A DNA stretch of 64,000 bases from Mariannaea sp. PMI_226 (Eukaryota; Ascomycota; Sordariomycetes; Hypocreales; Nectriaceae), in contig JANFOG010000014.1 of assembly GCA_024336345.1 (NCBI GenBank), positions 1-64,000 on the forward strand. Reading direction: 5' to 3'. The position numbers and the translations under genes are program-made. The stretch's first letter is position 1. Each line of letters begins with the position of its first letter. Positions 33,637 to 48,198 of this stretch are shown here, piece by piece. Below the pieces are notes generated by a model, which saw only the letters and a list, made by a program, of their open reading frames with translations, had not been told where the DNA came from and did not search any database.

Positions 33637-35308
33637 TTAATACATAGTAATTGAATATACCACGCACCGATATGAAGGTATATTGAAACTGGTGATTGCT
33701 TGGCCATGATTCCTATCGCCCCATGTCCAACATGCGGCCCTGGAATAACCTTGCTCCATTTCCAACTCTAGCCATTTCCAAACATCTTGGCCAAGAAGGG
33801 CAGAGATCCAGTAATTCCTAGCCAAATCTGTACTCAGAATCGCAATAACGTTCCCAATCATGAGAAAGTTTTAGCAGTCGCTAAAGGTTGCATGTGGTAA
33901 TAGGCAAGCCTACCAAGTGGATAGAATGTGCTGTCTGCGTTCAGAAAATCTAACAAAGGGGCAAGAACGGCTTTGTATGTGTCAGAATCCTCGGCCAATG
34001 GTGCTATTTGCTTGCGGTGGTGAAATATAGAGTTGTAAGGTGCGCTAATCTCGTGGGTTCTGTCCTCATTATACTTCTCCCCGAATAGTTGGAATTGTGC
34101 AACCCTCTGCAATGTCTTCCGTAGTATTGGAGAGACGATTAGCATTCTTTCCAATCGCTATGAGGCTTTCCAACCCGTATCTGACCGTTGGCGCCTGAGA
34201 ATACGCGTTGTCTCTTGTTTGCCACAGATGTACTCCTTGAACACGGTGAAGCATATTGACGAATGTTGTGCAAGGTATTTGTCTAGACCATAAACTGCAA
34301 CTTTGCCTGTGAGGGTCTCTACTAGATTATCGACTAACGTCATAGGTAGGCTCGTCCTCATGGATCATACCATAATGTTCATGCATGTCGTTTGAGTGGA
34401 AGATTTTGTGGAGGATCCGGGACCGTGGTTGCTTCTCTTCTTCTTCTTCTTGCTCTTTAGGCTTAGTTTCACTTAGAGATTCTTCATCAGGAGCACGAAA
34501 GAACTCTACTTGTTTTTCGAGAAGCTCTATCGTATCAAGCAAAAACCCAGCAAAGTGGGCACTCTCAGACGGCTGATTCAAGACACTGCATCCAAATTGC
34601 TTCTCGATAACATAATTGAGTGAACCTGCAAAGCCAAGACTCGGCAGTAAATGCTGTTCACTAGAATTCCCTGCCGCCTGGGCTTTAGATGTCACCTCAT
34701 ATGTGTTTCTGAGGCTGTCATCTCCAAGTGACTCAGTGACTCAGTGACTCCAACAGTGTCAACCTGTTTTGAGTTCTGAATCACACGGGAATTTTCGATA
34801 ACTATATTCCTCATGTCACCCGCTATACTCTGGGGTTGATACTCGTTACCTAACTGCTTTACAGTAACCTTCAACCTTTTTATGCACCTTATATTTTGCC
34901 TCCTCGATATTAATTTATGCTTAGGTAGTCAAGTTAGCTTTTCTACCCTTCGGCCTCTACCTGTAAAGATCTGTTCTTTCCCAAATATTCCATCTGGCTC
35001 TGGAATAGTATCCCCATTAAATCTCCAGGAGACAATAAGTACTTTAATCCTCCTCTTTCTCGGCATTGGATTAGTTCGACAGTTATTTGAACGAAGTCGC
35101 TCAACTTAAAAAGGTCGTCTTCATTTTCCTTATATTCCACAGCCTTCTCAATGAAGGTCATGTTGACTACAATGAGAGCCTGAGATGTGTGACCCAAGCA
35201 GTGTTCTAGAATCTTAAACCAATGCTCGACTGTAGCTGCACTCCTAAAGTGCTGCATTCCCAGAGCGTGGACTCCTTCGCTCAAAGCGTCGGGGTTCACA
35301 ATCAGCAC
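33637..35308 (-). pseudogene. Broken or unresolved multi-exon gene
   Basis: Six minus-strand frames follow one another (35308-34943, 34874-34692, 34695-34327, 34361-34158, 34154-33858, 33861-33637). Several look protein-like: a helical, charged stretch ending QSQMEYLGKNRS, an acidic run of Glu before KQPRSRILHKIF, and a final Trp/Glu-rich part. But joins could not be made consistently and several frames end in stops without clear introns. A triple GTGACTCA microsatellite sits at about 34725-34750. It may be a decaying gene or one with many introns. No domain was recognised. Confidence 0.3.
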
Positions 35309-36166
35309 TTACGAAATTAGAGATTTCAGGGCACTCTTGTTAGATGGAGGTGGATGTTTATCTCTACTCTAGTAGGAGGCTGTGCGGAAATACTCCATCT
35401 TCGCCGATTTCTCATTGACTAGCAATGTGACAAGCTCTCGTGCGACGTACTTGTATCCTTCGAAAGCCTTCTCTTGACCTCGTCAAAGCGACTATTGCGA
35501 AAGAATTGTTTTAGATTCTGAAGGTTAATCATGATCTGGTTTTACAGTGTTTGATCGGCTAATATTTATTCAGCTATGTGTGTTTCAAAGAACCCACGAG
35601 TACACTCACCAATCATTCTCTCAGTCAATTAACTAATATTTTGATTAAGATGTAGACATTGAGATGGAGATCTCTAATCTCAACCTTCGCAGCCATGCCG
35701 GTAATGTGAGAAGTATATTAGGTATTATAAGTAGCATATACTAAAGAAGTGAATTTTGTAACTAATATACTTGTAATACGGTTATAGTCACAACGTAGCT
35801 AGATAGGATTAGATGGCCCTTTATTCCCCTCATCAAGACTGAAGCTTGCAGCCTCAGAGATTTTTCTAGTCTCTTGCGAATGTCAGAGGTTGCCCCGGCT
35901 AACCCCATCGCACGGGCGGTGACCCTTTGACCCTATTACAATACTAGCTATTAATTATGTTAAGAAGGTATGATAGCTGAGTGATAATAATAGTTTATTA
36001 AATATTAAAGCTATAATTATAGCTTAAACTAACTAATAAACTAAATTACACAAAAGTCTCTCTAGCCCATTGAAGCCTAGATACTAAAGAAAGATAAAAT
36101 GCATACATGGTCCTGGTGAGCATATTCTAGAGTGGATAGCTCGGAAATTGATGCCACATAACTAAA
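35309..36166. other. Intergenic, no gene supported
   Basis: AT-rich apart from a GC-rich patch at about 35890-35930. No repeat shared with the rest of the window was noticed. Confidence 0.4.
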
Positions 36167-37185
36167 TTAGTCAAAGGTAACATCAAAAGGCACACGACCA
36201 GTTCCTTCATTAGGCAGGGGCTCATTATAAGTAAGATCCTCACATAGAGCATTGCAGCCAACAATGCGGTTAATCGGCAGGGCAATGCTAAACTCGGCTT
36301 GACCGCGAACCCATCTGCCATCCTTGTTGAGAGTTTGCTGCTGAACCGCTGTGAAGAAGTTAGGTCATGAAGACTCGGGACGTGAGAGGGGGCACTCGTA
36401 CCAACGTTAGTTTGTCCAACGCAAACACGAGATACGTGTCCCCAGATACGCTTAGTGCGGTCGGCAAACCAGACCTGGTGGCAACCTTGGTCATTCCAGG
36501 TGCATCGGCTTGAACATAATTAGCTTCTATCAGTCTCGGGGGCTTGAGGGCTGGTATACTTTGTCGTCGAGTCGGTCGTGCAGATCTGCGTAGTGTCGGC
36601 CGTGACGTCTGTATGCTGGTACTTGACGTTGGCTCCAATAGAGAATTTGGACTGGGTGTTGGGGATGCCATATTCAAACTTGGCCTCAACAATCTGCCAA
36701 TCCACACCATTGCTACTCGATTTAGTGAAAGCAGTGCAGCTCTGCTGTTGTTCGGCCACGTCTGAGTTGCAGGTGTAGGTCGTATTGCAGTCGATAGCAG
36801 CACCAGAGTTTTGCCAGCTCGAATACTCCACAGCAGACTCGACAAAGTAGTATTCAGTCCAGCAGTGATCAGCCCCATGTCCGGTGGTGCAAGCATCGTC
36901 CTTCCCTTTCTTGGGAAGCTTGATACCTTGGTCGACAGAATAGCCGGTCTGCTTCGGGATCATGAAGCTAGGGTCGTCTTCCGAACAACCGGGGATATGG
37001 TCTCTGTAGACCTTGGGGTCGATTCGCTTGATGAGCGAATAGACATCGTCACCACGAGTCTCCAGCACATCCAGAACCTCCCGAACAGCTCGCTCGTCCA
37101 TAGCCAGCCGGTTGGCTGGCATGGCGGCCGCGATACTAAGACACGAAACCACAGTAATAAAATGAGGAAGCATTGTAAGAAACAA
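36167..37185 (-). CDS. Secreted cysteine-rich protein, unrecognised family (paralogue 1)
   Basis: Three exons: 37185-36560, 36508-36402 and 36348-36167, giving 304 residues. A signal peptide ends near residue 21 (IAAAMPAN). A pro-like segment follows, then the core: CWTEYYFVES, W and NSG, several Cys, and CTWNDQGCHQVWFADR. The same landmarks in the same order occur in the protein at 40468-41142, so the two are paralogues. The C-terminus (GCNALCEDLTYNEPLP) is missing from the other copy. Introns lie just before CTWND and after QTNV. It must be secreted; its role is unknown. The fold may be a disulphide-rich beta sandwich, but this is a guess. No enzymatic motif was seen. Confidence 0.75.
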
Positions 37186-40100
37186 TGTTGGCTTCTGTGC
37201 TGAAAGAGGAATGAATGATTTAAATGCGGGGTGAAGGTGTTATTTGGAATAGCTCAGGAACTCAGACGAATGCAAAGAGTCAGCAAAAAGGAAGTGAAAC
37301 CGTTGATCTGATGAGTTGATACTGGACTATCCCATGGAATCGAGCCTGTTTAAATACTTTTTCTGTTGCTGAACTGCTCCTCTGAATCTCCAGGCGCATA
37401 GACAAGGGGGGAAGTATATTCGAACTACTGTCTAATCATTGCATGCCCAGTTGCCTACCGATAGTGACCTCAAAGCTACATTCTAAATCTTTATTTTGTC
37501 ACCCAATTTCGGTAAGCGAAAGAGTTCAGATATTGCGGGGAATTGATTCCTACATCGCCCGACAGCTTAGATGTGGAACGAAGGGGAGTGAGACTTGCTA
37601 CTAATGCCAAAGATATCGTGTATATTTGGTGCCACCATAAGATTACGGACAGGGGAGGTGCTCTAAGGTCCCGATCATTTCATTGTGTAAACTGTATCTC
37701 GCGATGCAAAAGTCTAAGATTACTGACCGAGGGATGGGTAAGGTAGAGTTTTATGAGCCTGCATATTACTTTGTATTACACGGCCCTAGCATACTAGGAT
37801 AAAAGATTCAGTCTATGCATTGCTAAAAATACAATTAATTTTCTTTAATAAATGTCACCGTTGAGCCTCTATAGCCACTTCTAAAAGTGCGCTGTATTAA
37901 AGGTTTGCTAGGCATTTTAGAGCGAGATGGGGGCTAGCTAGCTTGGTACCTACAGCGACCTTGACTTCTCTCTTTTAATTCGACTGTTTTAATTTTGCTC
38001 GAATAATGATACAATCATGCCTACTTGGATGAATCGTGTGAGAATAGTGAACTGATCTTGATCCTACTTACACGGTATGTTGCACGACCCTGTCATCCTA
38101 CTTTTACTTGACCATTCAAATGCTTGGCTTGCTCCATGTGCCCATTGCCTCCCTCACACACTGCATCCAAATAGTCCGAGAAACATGGCTAACGACAGTA
38201 AAATAACTTCCTGACCAGAATCCTGCTAACACTCCAATTAAACTTCAAACCTGCTGCGATCAGATCACCCCCTGACATGTCGGTTGTTAGCTTCTCTTGT
38301 TGCCAACTTTGTCTAAAAGGAAAGATACGTAGTAGTCAGATCTTTGAGGCTTCGTCGCCAAGCCTAGCCACTCGGACCAACGGCGGAGTCCATACTGGCT
38401 GTACCGCGTGTGGGGGACATTTCTGTCTCGAATAGATCGAGGTTTACCTTTGGTGCCGAAGGCACTAGTACCCTTAATGTTCTCATTTCGAATAGTTTCT
38501 ATGAACAAAAGATCAAACTTCTTTAAATGTGCTCTTTTGTTTTCTCTCCTATACCCTTTACCCTTGGTGGGATTATGGTTATAAGGGCACGGCAGGGCCC
38601 TATAACCTTAAAAAAAAAAAGAAAATCGTAGATTTTACCGAGGCGAATTGAAATAACATGACTCTCACGTGATGTTATCCCAACGTGCACAAGGGGGGAG
38701 GGGAATGTTTGATGGGGAGGTGTTTTGTAGTTGCGCGGTACGAGGACGTTTCGTTCTGAAAGGCAAGGCATATGTGAGGTAATAACCATTCCTGCTTAAG
38801 TCCTTGACCGCGCGCAAGGTAGCTTTTCGCGGATAACTCTCAGAAGCCTCAGGCTTCATTTGTCCAATTAAACTTTCAGTCTATCGCGCTATAAAACAAC
38901 CATGATTATGCATGATTTAGTGCTTACTAGAGCGTTAGCCTCTGAACGTTTCAGTTAAACATAAATGCGACATGAGTTGATTTGCCGCTAAGGGCCTACT
39001 ATATTCTGACAACCTTGAGGAAGATAAAAGGCTGAAGATTTATTGTATTTATATTTATGTAGTGTATGGTTGCTTTATCCCAATTAAAAACCGTTATTGT
39101 GGTGGGTATTGATTAGCTTTGCAAGATGTTTAAGCACGAGGAGCTGAGTGAAGTCACTGACAAGGCGGGAACCCCACACTGGCGAGCAGTGCTAGTTCGC
39201 AATATGTTCATAGCGTCCTTCAGCAGTGCCAAGGCGACCTGCGAATACCAGGCAGTCTTCTGGGAAAACTATCGACGACTATGCGATGCAAGTATCAGCT
39301 GAGGGACAGGGGGCTTACGAAAGAATTTATACTTGCTCTATGATTCTTCAATGTCACGTCAGCTACAATCTTGATTCATTGTCTTTGATTCTTGGTAAAC
39401 ATTGCTGACTTTGATTCAAAATTGAAAATATAACGCTCCGAGAAGCTGTACTGATCTTGTATTTCAAGTCGCTAGTAACATTCGAAGCTTGTACTGGTCG
39501 TCGTACATCTGCATTTGAAAGGATTAGAGCGACCAGGATCGGGTTTACTGTAAGCTTCTCCGTCGAACTTCCATGCAAACCATAACCTAACCTAAACAGA
39601 TGGTAACATCCTTATCCTCGCCTTGGGCATCTCGGGACTTGCCATTGATATCCTTCAGCGGTGGACTCACCGTTATGAGTCCATCTCTCTCCTCTCTGTC
39701 TGGTCGAGAATCGGCAGCGCCATCGTCGCCATCGTCGCCATCATCTATTCAACGCCTAGTTTGGTTCCTCCCAGCTACTTGGACCAAAAGTACAAAGCGG
39801 CTTTACTAAAGTGAAGCCCAAAAACTTCCCATTAGCATCTAACGAATCAATTCGTGTTTGCACTTCATCTCTCGTGCTGTCAATTAAATGACATTTCAAC
39901 CCCCCCTACATAAATACGGTCAGCCCCTAAACACCAAACTCCCATACTGAACTGACTTTATATATACCTCTTTTTTTCTTGCTTATATCATGACTGTACT
40001 ACTCCAACGGGCACCTCATCCCACAATCATACTTTGATTTTCCAAGTGGGTGTTATCTTACGGTATGGCCATTTTTTCGTCCTAGTCGCGGGCGTGCTTA

Positions 40101-40467
40101 CTACCAGGGTAGGATGTGTTTGACTTGACTGTGCTAGAGGTTGAGGAGGGTCATAATATCCAGTAAAGATTATCTATTCTATAGGGGCAGAAGGGAATAA
40201 AGAGGGTAGGAGAGGAAGATGAAAAGGAAGGGGAAGATGAAAGAAACCTCAAGCCGCAAAGGGGAGTAGTGCAAAACATCCTTCAGTTTATATTGTCTCT
40301 TTTATTTTCCAAATTGTATCTATTTTCTAGAATACTATAGCATGAGATAGAAATCTAGAGTCTAGAGTAAATAAGCCTTATGTAGTAACCCTAGGCCTAA
40401 TACAAACCCTAATACAATAAATTATATGAAGGTATCATCATATTAACCCCTATCAAAATCCTTGGTA
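37186..40467. other. 3.3 kb spacer between the two paralogous secreted genes
   Basis: No gene is supported. It contains repeat D copy 2 near its right end. A frame at 39600-39814 encodes a hydrophobic stretch that could be the last exon of a lost membrane protein, but nothing upstream supports it. Confidence 0.5.
40286..40442 (+). repeat. Dispersed repeat D, copy 2
   Basis: Homologous to 7018-7178 (see that entry). It ends only about 26 bp from the stop codon of the secreted gene at 40468, so a mobile element probably inserted next to the gene's 3' end. Confidence 0.6.
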
Positions 40468-41142
40468 TCAGTCAGAACACTTCGAGCCACAACCGTAATT
40501 AACGCGTGTAGTTGGTGTATTCTGCTCCCAATTCTCCATACACATCGTTTGATCGCCATGACCATAATTGCATCGCTTGCGGCGATAACCAGTTTGTCTG
40601 AAAATCTCCTGCTGAGACCAGATAACGTGGCACCCGCCATCATTCCAACTGCAGGATGTTGCATCGTCGGCACTGTTACACTTTTGGTCATCATTGGTGA
40701 TAGTAACGGTAACGCCCAGCGTTTGCCCAAGCAGTGTTATGCCAACATTGCCAGCAACAGAAATAGATTGAGTCTTGCAGTGTGATTTCCCCAACGTTTT
40801 GCTGATTGAACATCGCTCTGACTTCGTGCAATAAACTTTGCCCGAGTTCCTTTCCCAAGGAAGGAAATATGTGTCTGCTTTAACGACAAAAAAATCGTAC
40901 CAGCACTTCCGAATCGCAGGGAAAACATAAGGGTGGGTTACCCCATTGGAAAGACCATAAGTACCACTGCCGTCTGCGTATCCTCCCTTGTATGGAGAGG
41001 ACCAATCTTGGCAGTCCGGAACGGCATCTCGACTAACAAGGTCTGAATCATTGGGACCATGGATAGGTGAACTCTGAACAGGGTCCGCGAAAAGTATATG
41101 AAGTAGTACGAAGATTGAGATTGGGATTCCGGTCCAAGTCAT
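40468..41142 (-). CDS. Secreted cysteine-rich protein, unrecognised family (paralogue 2)
   Basis: A single exon of 224 codons. A signal peptide (hydrophobic run ISIFVLLHILFA) ends near residue 24. The core reads CWYDFFVV, W and NSG, a Cys pair, GQTLGVTVTIT, then SCSWNDGGCHVIW and a Cys/Asn-rich tail ending CGSKCSD. These landmarks align with the intron-containing gene at 36167-37185, about 3.3 kb away on the same strand. The absence of introns and a different tail show the two have diverged for some time. Function is unknown. Three HSE-like 20-bp repeats lie 335 bp upstream. Confidence 0.8.
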   Translation of the reverse strand: MTWTGIPISIFVLLHILFADPVQSSPIHGPNDSDLVSRDAVPDCQDWSSPYKGGYADGSGTYGLSNGVTHPYVFPAIRKCWYDFFVVKADTYFLPWERNSGKVYCTKSERCSISKTLGKSHCKTQSISVAGNVGITLLGQTLGVTVTITNDDQKCNSADDATSCSWNDGGCHVIWSQQEIFRQTGYRRKRCNYGHGDQTMCMENWEQNTPTTRVNYGCGSKCSD

Positions 41143-43309
41143 ATTTCAGAAATATTGATTTAGAAGTGTTGATGAGATGAGTGAGTAAGGAGCAAAGTGT
41201 GGGATGGCAACTCAAAAAGAGGATGATTTGATTTACGATCTGATTATTGCTGGGGAGGTAGCTATAAGTATCGAATCTGCAACTGAAATAAAATTCACTC
41301 TCCATTCCTTGCCGAAAGGCACGCGCTTATCAAGCCCACGATATTGTTGCATGTCTATGCGCGTGCAGGTGTGTAGTGCATACTGAATCGCACAATTTCT
41401 TCGCTTACATAGACTAAAATGCAACTAACTCACCGAACTCGGCCTATTATCTTAAAGGGAAAATAGTTTAAAACAGTTCTGTCATTGTAGAAGCACTTCT
41501 GTCATTCTAGAAGTACTTCTGTCATTCTAGAAGCACCACCTTCAGTGGAATCTGGCTGTTGCCGATCATTACTATAAATTGCCCAACGTGGTATGTCAAA
41601 CATAATAAGCTTTCTGGGCTTCGGCGATTGTTTACATTAACTTTAAACTGGAGCTCAAGCGAATTAATATGTGTTTTACCTTTTTTAGACGCGTTATCAA
41701 CTTCTTGATGAATAAACTATTTACTCAAACGGGTTGAGGCTTTTTGGAGTGGGCTTTAGTTGTCAGCCCCTTAACCAGTCTGTTGGATATCTTTGTTGTT
41801 ACAGAGGAGAAAAATGAGTATTAGGTGTAATCTATATGTCACATAAATTTAACCAAAGGGAAAAAATAACTTAATGTACGCAATTCACGGAACAACAATC
41901 CTTTCAAGCTTATAGGGATGTAAGCTCAACTGGTGTCAACAGCGAATTAAAAGGGCCTACCCAGGTGTGCCCAACCTATCGTCTCGTGGCGTACTTCAAG
42001 CATCGCTTTTCGTTGCCGGTTGCTTCCTTTCCTTTCTTGATGAGGGTGCATCAGCTCCAACAGCAGATTATGGTCAAGTTATTATCCTATCCGCCGCATA
42101 CTGTGAGGCTCTTTCAGCGGTCCCAGAGTTTATCAAATTTCGATTGTACCATCTTATTCGTAAGGGTGTCATGTTTCCAGGTTTGGCTTCCGTCCTCTTG
42201 CTTGCGAGACGACCCACAGCTAATCCATTTGATCCATTTAATCCAATCCGTTGTTTCCTTTTGGATCAAAAGATATTTTTAAATGAGAGCAACATACTTA
42301 GAATGGTCTTGCTTACTTATCTCCACTCACCAGCAACTGTCGTGAGCAATGTTAATGCGAACGCCAAGTCAGCTGAGGTACAAACTCGATCCGTACCCCT
42401 ATGTAATATTTTTATTCAACTCTTTTTGGGTATACCGCCAGATACTGCAGCTCTTACAGTGAGGATGTATTGAACTGGCCATATGATAACAGGTCAGCGA
42501 CGGAACCCCAAGATTCCATTGCTTCCAAGAAATGTACCTTAGCCTTAGGGTAGCGGAGCTTAAGATTCGCCCGGTGCTCGGGTTCCCCGGAACTGGTATG
42601 CAAACCACGAGAAGGCTCAGTTGATCGATAGATTATAGTTCTGGCTACAACTCCCCTAGCAGAACGGGGGGCGCAAAATACAAGGAATTAGGTCCTGCCT
42701 GAAATAGTATTAGCTCGGGGGACTTCGCAAGCTAATGAAACCAGCTATCAGGCTTCGTTGTATGCTCAACACCCCCTAGGCGTAGCGATCGCTCTAGCAG
42801 CCACTGGGTAAACCCGCAAAGCCTTTCCTCTGATTATTACCAGTAGCCCAAGTTAAGAGAGGGAGACAGTAAACAAGCGAATGGTATTGCAACAAGGCCA
42901 GTTGAGTCCTCTCCTGATTAGTATCTCGGTATACAGGAAGCGGCTTAATAAGTCATATCCAAGCGACTAAAGACTATGGCAATATTGCAAGTGATAATGT
43001 AAATACTCTAGCAACCACACAAGTTGGGCGGAAGAGTAGAGTTTAGTGATAATTACTAAGCTTAGGTACTTTTTTTAAGATTTGAACGGAGATACTTAAT
43101 GTTAGAGTTCAGGAGAATCAGACATACTTCCATAAATGATCTCCTTTACCTTCTGTTTCCAGGTCATCACATAGTTCACTACCTTCCCGTTCTGGTCATA
43201 GCATAATAGCTTGTAATGAATATCTAAACCGCTGATCATATTAGTATATATAGACACAATAACCGAACCCATTACCCAATCATACACTACGAACACTTAA
43301 GCTGGGAGA
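41143..43309. other. Intergenic with HSE-like repeats, no gene supported
   Basis: The 20-bp triplicate at 41477 lies here. A frame at 41967-42473 has a signal-peptide-like start but no ATG at the right place and no family; it may be a remnant of a secreted gene. Confidence 0.45.
41477..41536. repeat. Three 20-bp tandem units containing TTCTAGAA
   Basis: The unit is TTCTGTCATTCTAGAAGYAC, repeated exactly in register three times; copies 2 and 3 contain TTCTAGAA, the core of a heat-shock element. It lies in the presumed upstream region of the secreted gene at 40468-41142. Confidence 0.85.
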
Positions 43310-43697
43310 ATGATTACCTCTACATCCTTTGTTCTCGGTCTTCTGGCCGTTCAAAACACTATCGCCGCTAACTGCTACGGCAGTCCTGCCGTTAAATTTA
43401 ACTATATAAGACTAGCTGAAAAAGTCTGTCATCACGGCCCATATGAAATTTTGAGAATTCCTGGAGTCTTTGCCGAGGCAAAATTCGAGGGAAATCGAAA
43501 GTTGCATTGTATGGTAAGTTGAGATTTATTATGGATGTAACAAATACTGATGCTTAATTAAGGAAGCGTTCCAGAACATTATCTATCAGTGTATAACCAT
43601 AGAGGGTAGAAATGGCGGTGAGTGGATTTGGGAAAAGGATGGTATAATAGAAAAATACTGGATGCAAGGGTTTGATGATTTTAATTTTAATCCTTAA
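43310..43697 (+). CDS. Small secreted protein, 112 residues
   Basis: Two exons, 43310-43513 and 43563-43697, with a 49-nt GTAAGT...AAG intron. The signal peptide ends at about residue 19 (NTIAA). The mature part begins NCYGSP and has four Cys in all, enough for two disulphides, then ends in an acidic/aromatic tail rich in Trp, Phe and Asn. Such proteins are candidate effectors in host-associated fungi. No family was firmly recognised. Confidence 0.7.
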
Positions 43698-47430
<3,733 letters not shown>

Positions 47431-47589
47431 AATTGATTTTGTCCACCAGTGCCGCTTTGGAGAGATCGCATAGGAGCCACTGCATCCATTTTATTAAGAT
47501 TGTAACGGTCATATCGGCTCCCAAAGGATAAACCAGGGCGCAATACGTTTATGTTGGATAACGGCCGGGGCGTTATTTTCCGCAGTAGC

Positions 47590-47690
47590 GGAAGCATCAT
47601 GTATGGCATTACGTCCAGTAATGCACAAATAGACTCTGATAACCAAATTATATTGAGAGCTGGGTAGCTAAGTAGAATGTGTAATAGTAG
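47590..47690 (+). repeat. Dispersed repeat A, copy 3 (diverged)
   Basis: The core GCATTACGTCCAGTAATGC matches the inverted motif of copies 1 and 2, and the following ATTATATTGAGAGCTG and GTAGCTAAG blocks correspond too. Flanks are more diverged. Confidence 0.5.
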
Positions 47691-47929
47691 TGACTGTGGT
47701 TCATGTACTAGCTAAGCGGTTGGAAGGCGCACGATTGTGGGAGTGAGCTGTGTTGCTAGATCACGGTTGAGATCGTAATCTACGTGAATAGCTTACGATT
47801 ATAAACATGAGCCCTTTATTAATTAATTGTTTGGTGATTCGTGAGAAATTTATGGGGCTGTATAGTCATGACGAAGGGCTGATCGAGATGTGACACTGGG
47901 GGTCGGCCAGGCTTCTGCCGAGACTGCCC

Positions 47930-47995
47930 TAGCTGGCCGCCCGCCATAGCTACGGATCACGTGGCTTAGCCGTGTAGGAGCTGTCAATCAATTGA
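47930..47995 (+). repeat. Dispersed repeat E, copy 2
   Basis: Matches 13796-13880: GCTGGCCGCC, CATAGCTACGG, GTGGCT, CCGTGTAGGA and TCAATCAAT in the same order. Confidence 0.6.
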
Positions 47996-48198
47996 TAAAT
48001 TCTCTTATTTTCCCCTCATTATCTTCAGATTGTCCATACAAATGTTTCTGGCTGGGTTATGGAAAGAACTTGGTACCTTTTTCGTCACGCCACGTTCGTC
48101 TAGCCTCAGAAACCGTCGTCGCTTGGTATTTAGCCACCTCCCCCTCCCACCGGTTCCTTTGCACGGATCTCCTTGTGCGTCGGGTTCATGGGACCGTC

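Larger units (their letters stand above)
47431..48198. other. Intergenic with repeats A and E
   Basis: Repeat A copy 3 (47590-47690) and repeat E copy 2 (47930-47995) lie here; the second ends about 200 bp before the GH32 start. No gene is seen. Confidence 0.5.

Noticed and set aside
39600..39814. Two overlapping plus frames, one hydrophobic
   Set aside because: Could be the last exon of a membrane protein, but no upstream exon was found.
41967..42473. 168-codon plus frame with a signal-like start
   Set aside because: It needs a non-ATG start and later residues show no secreted-protein features; at most a remnant.
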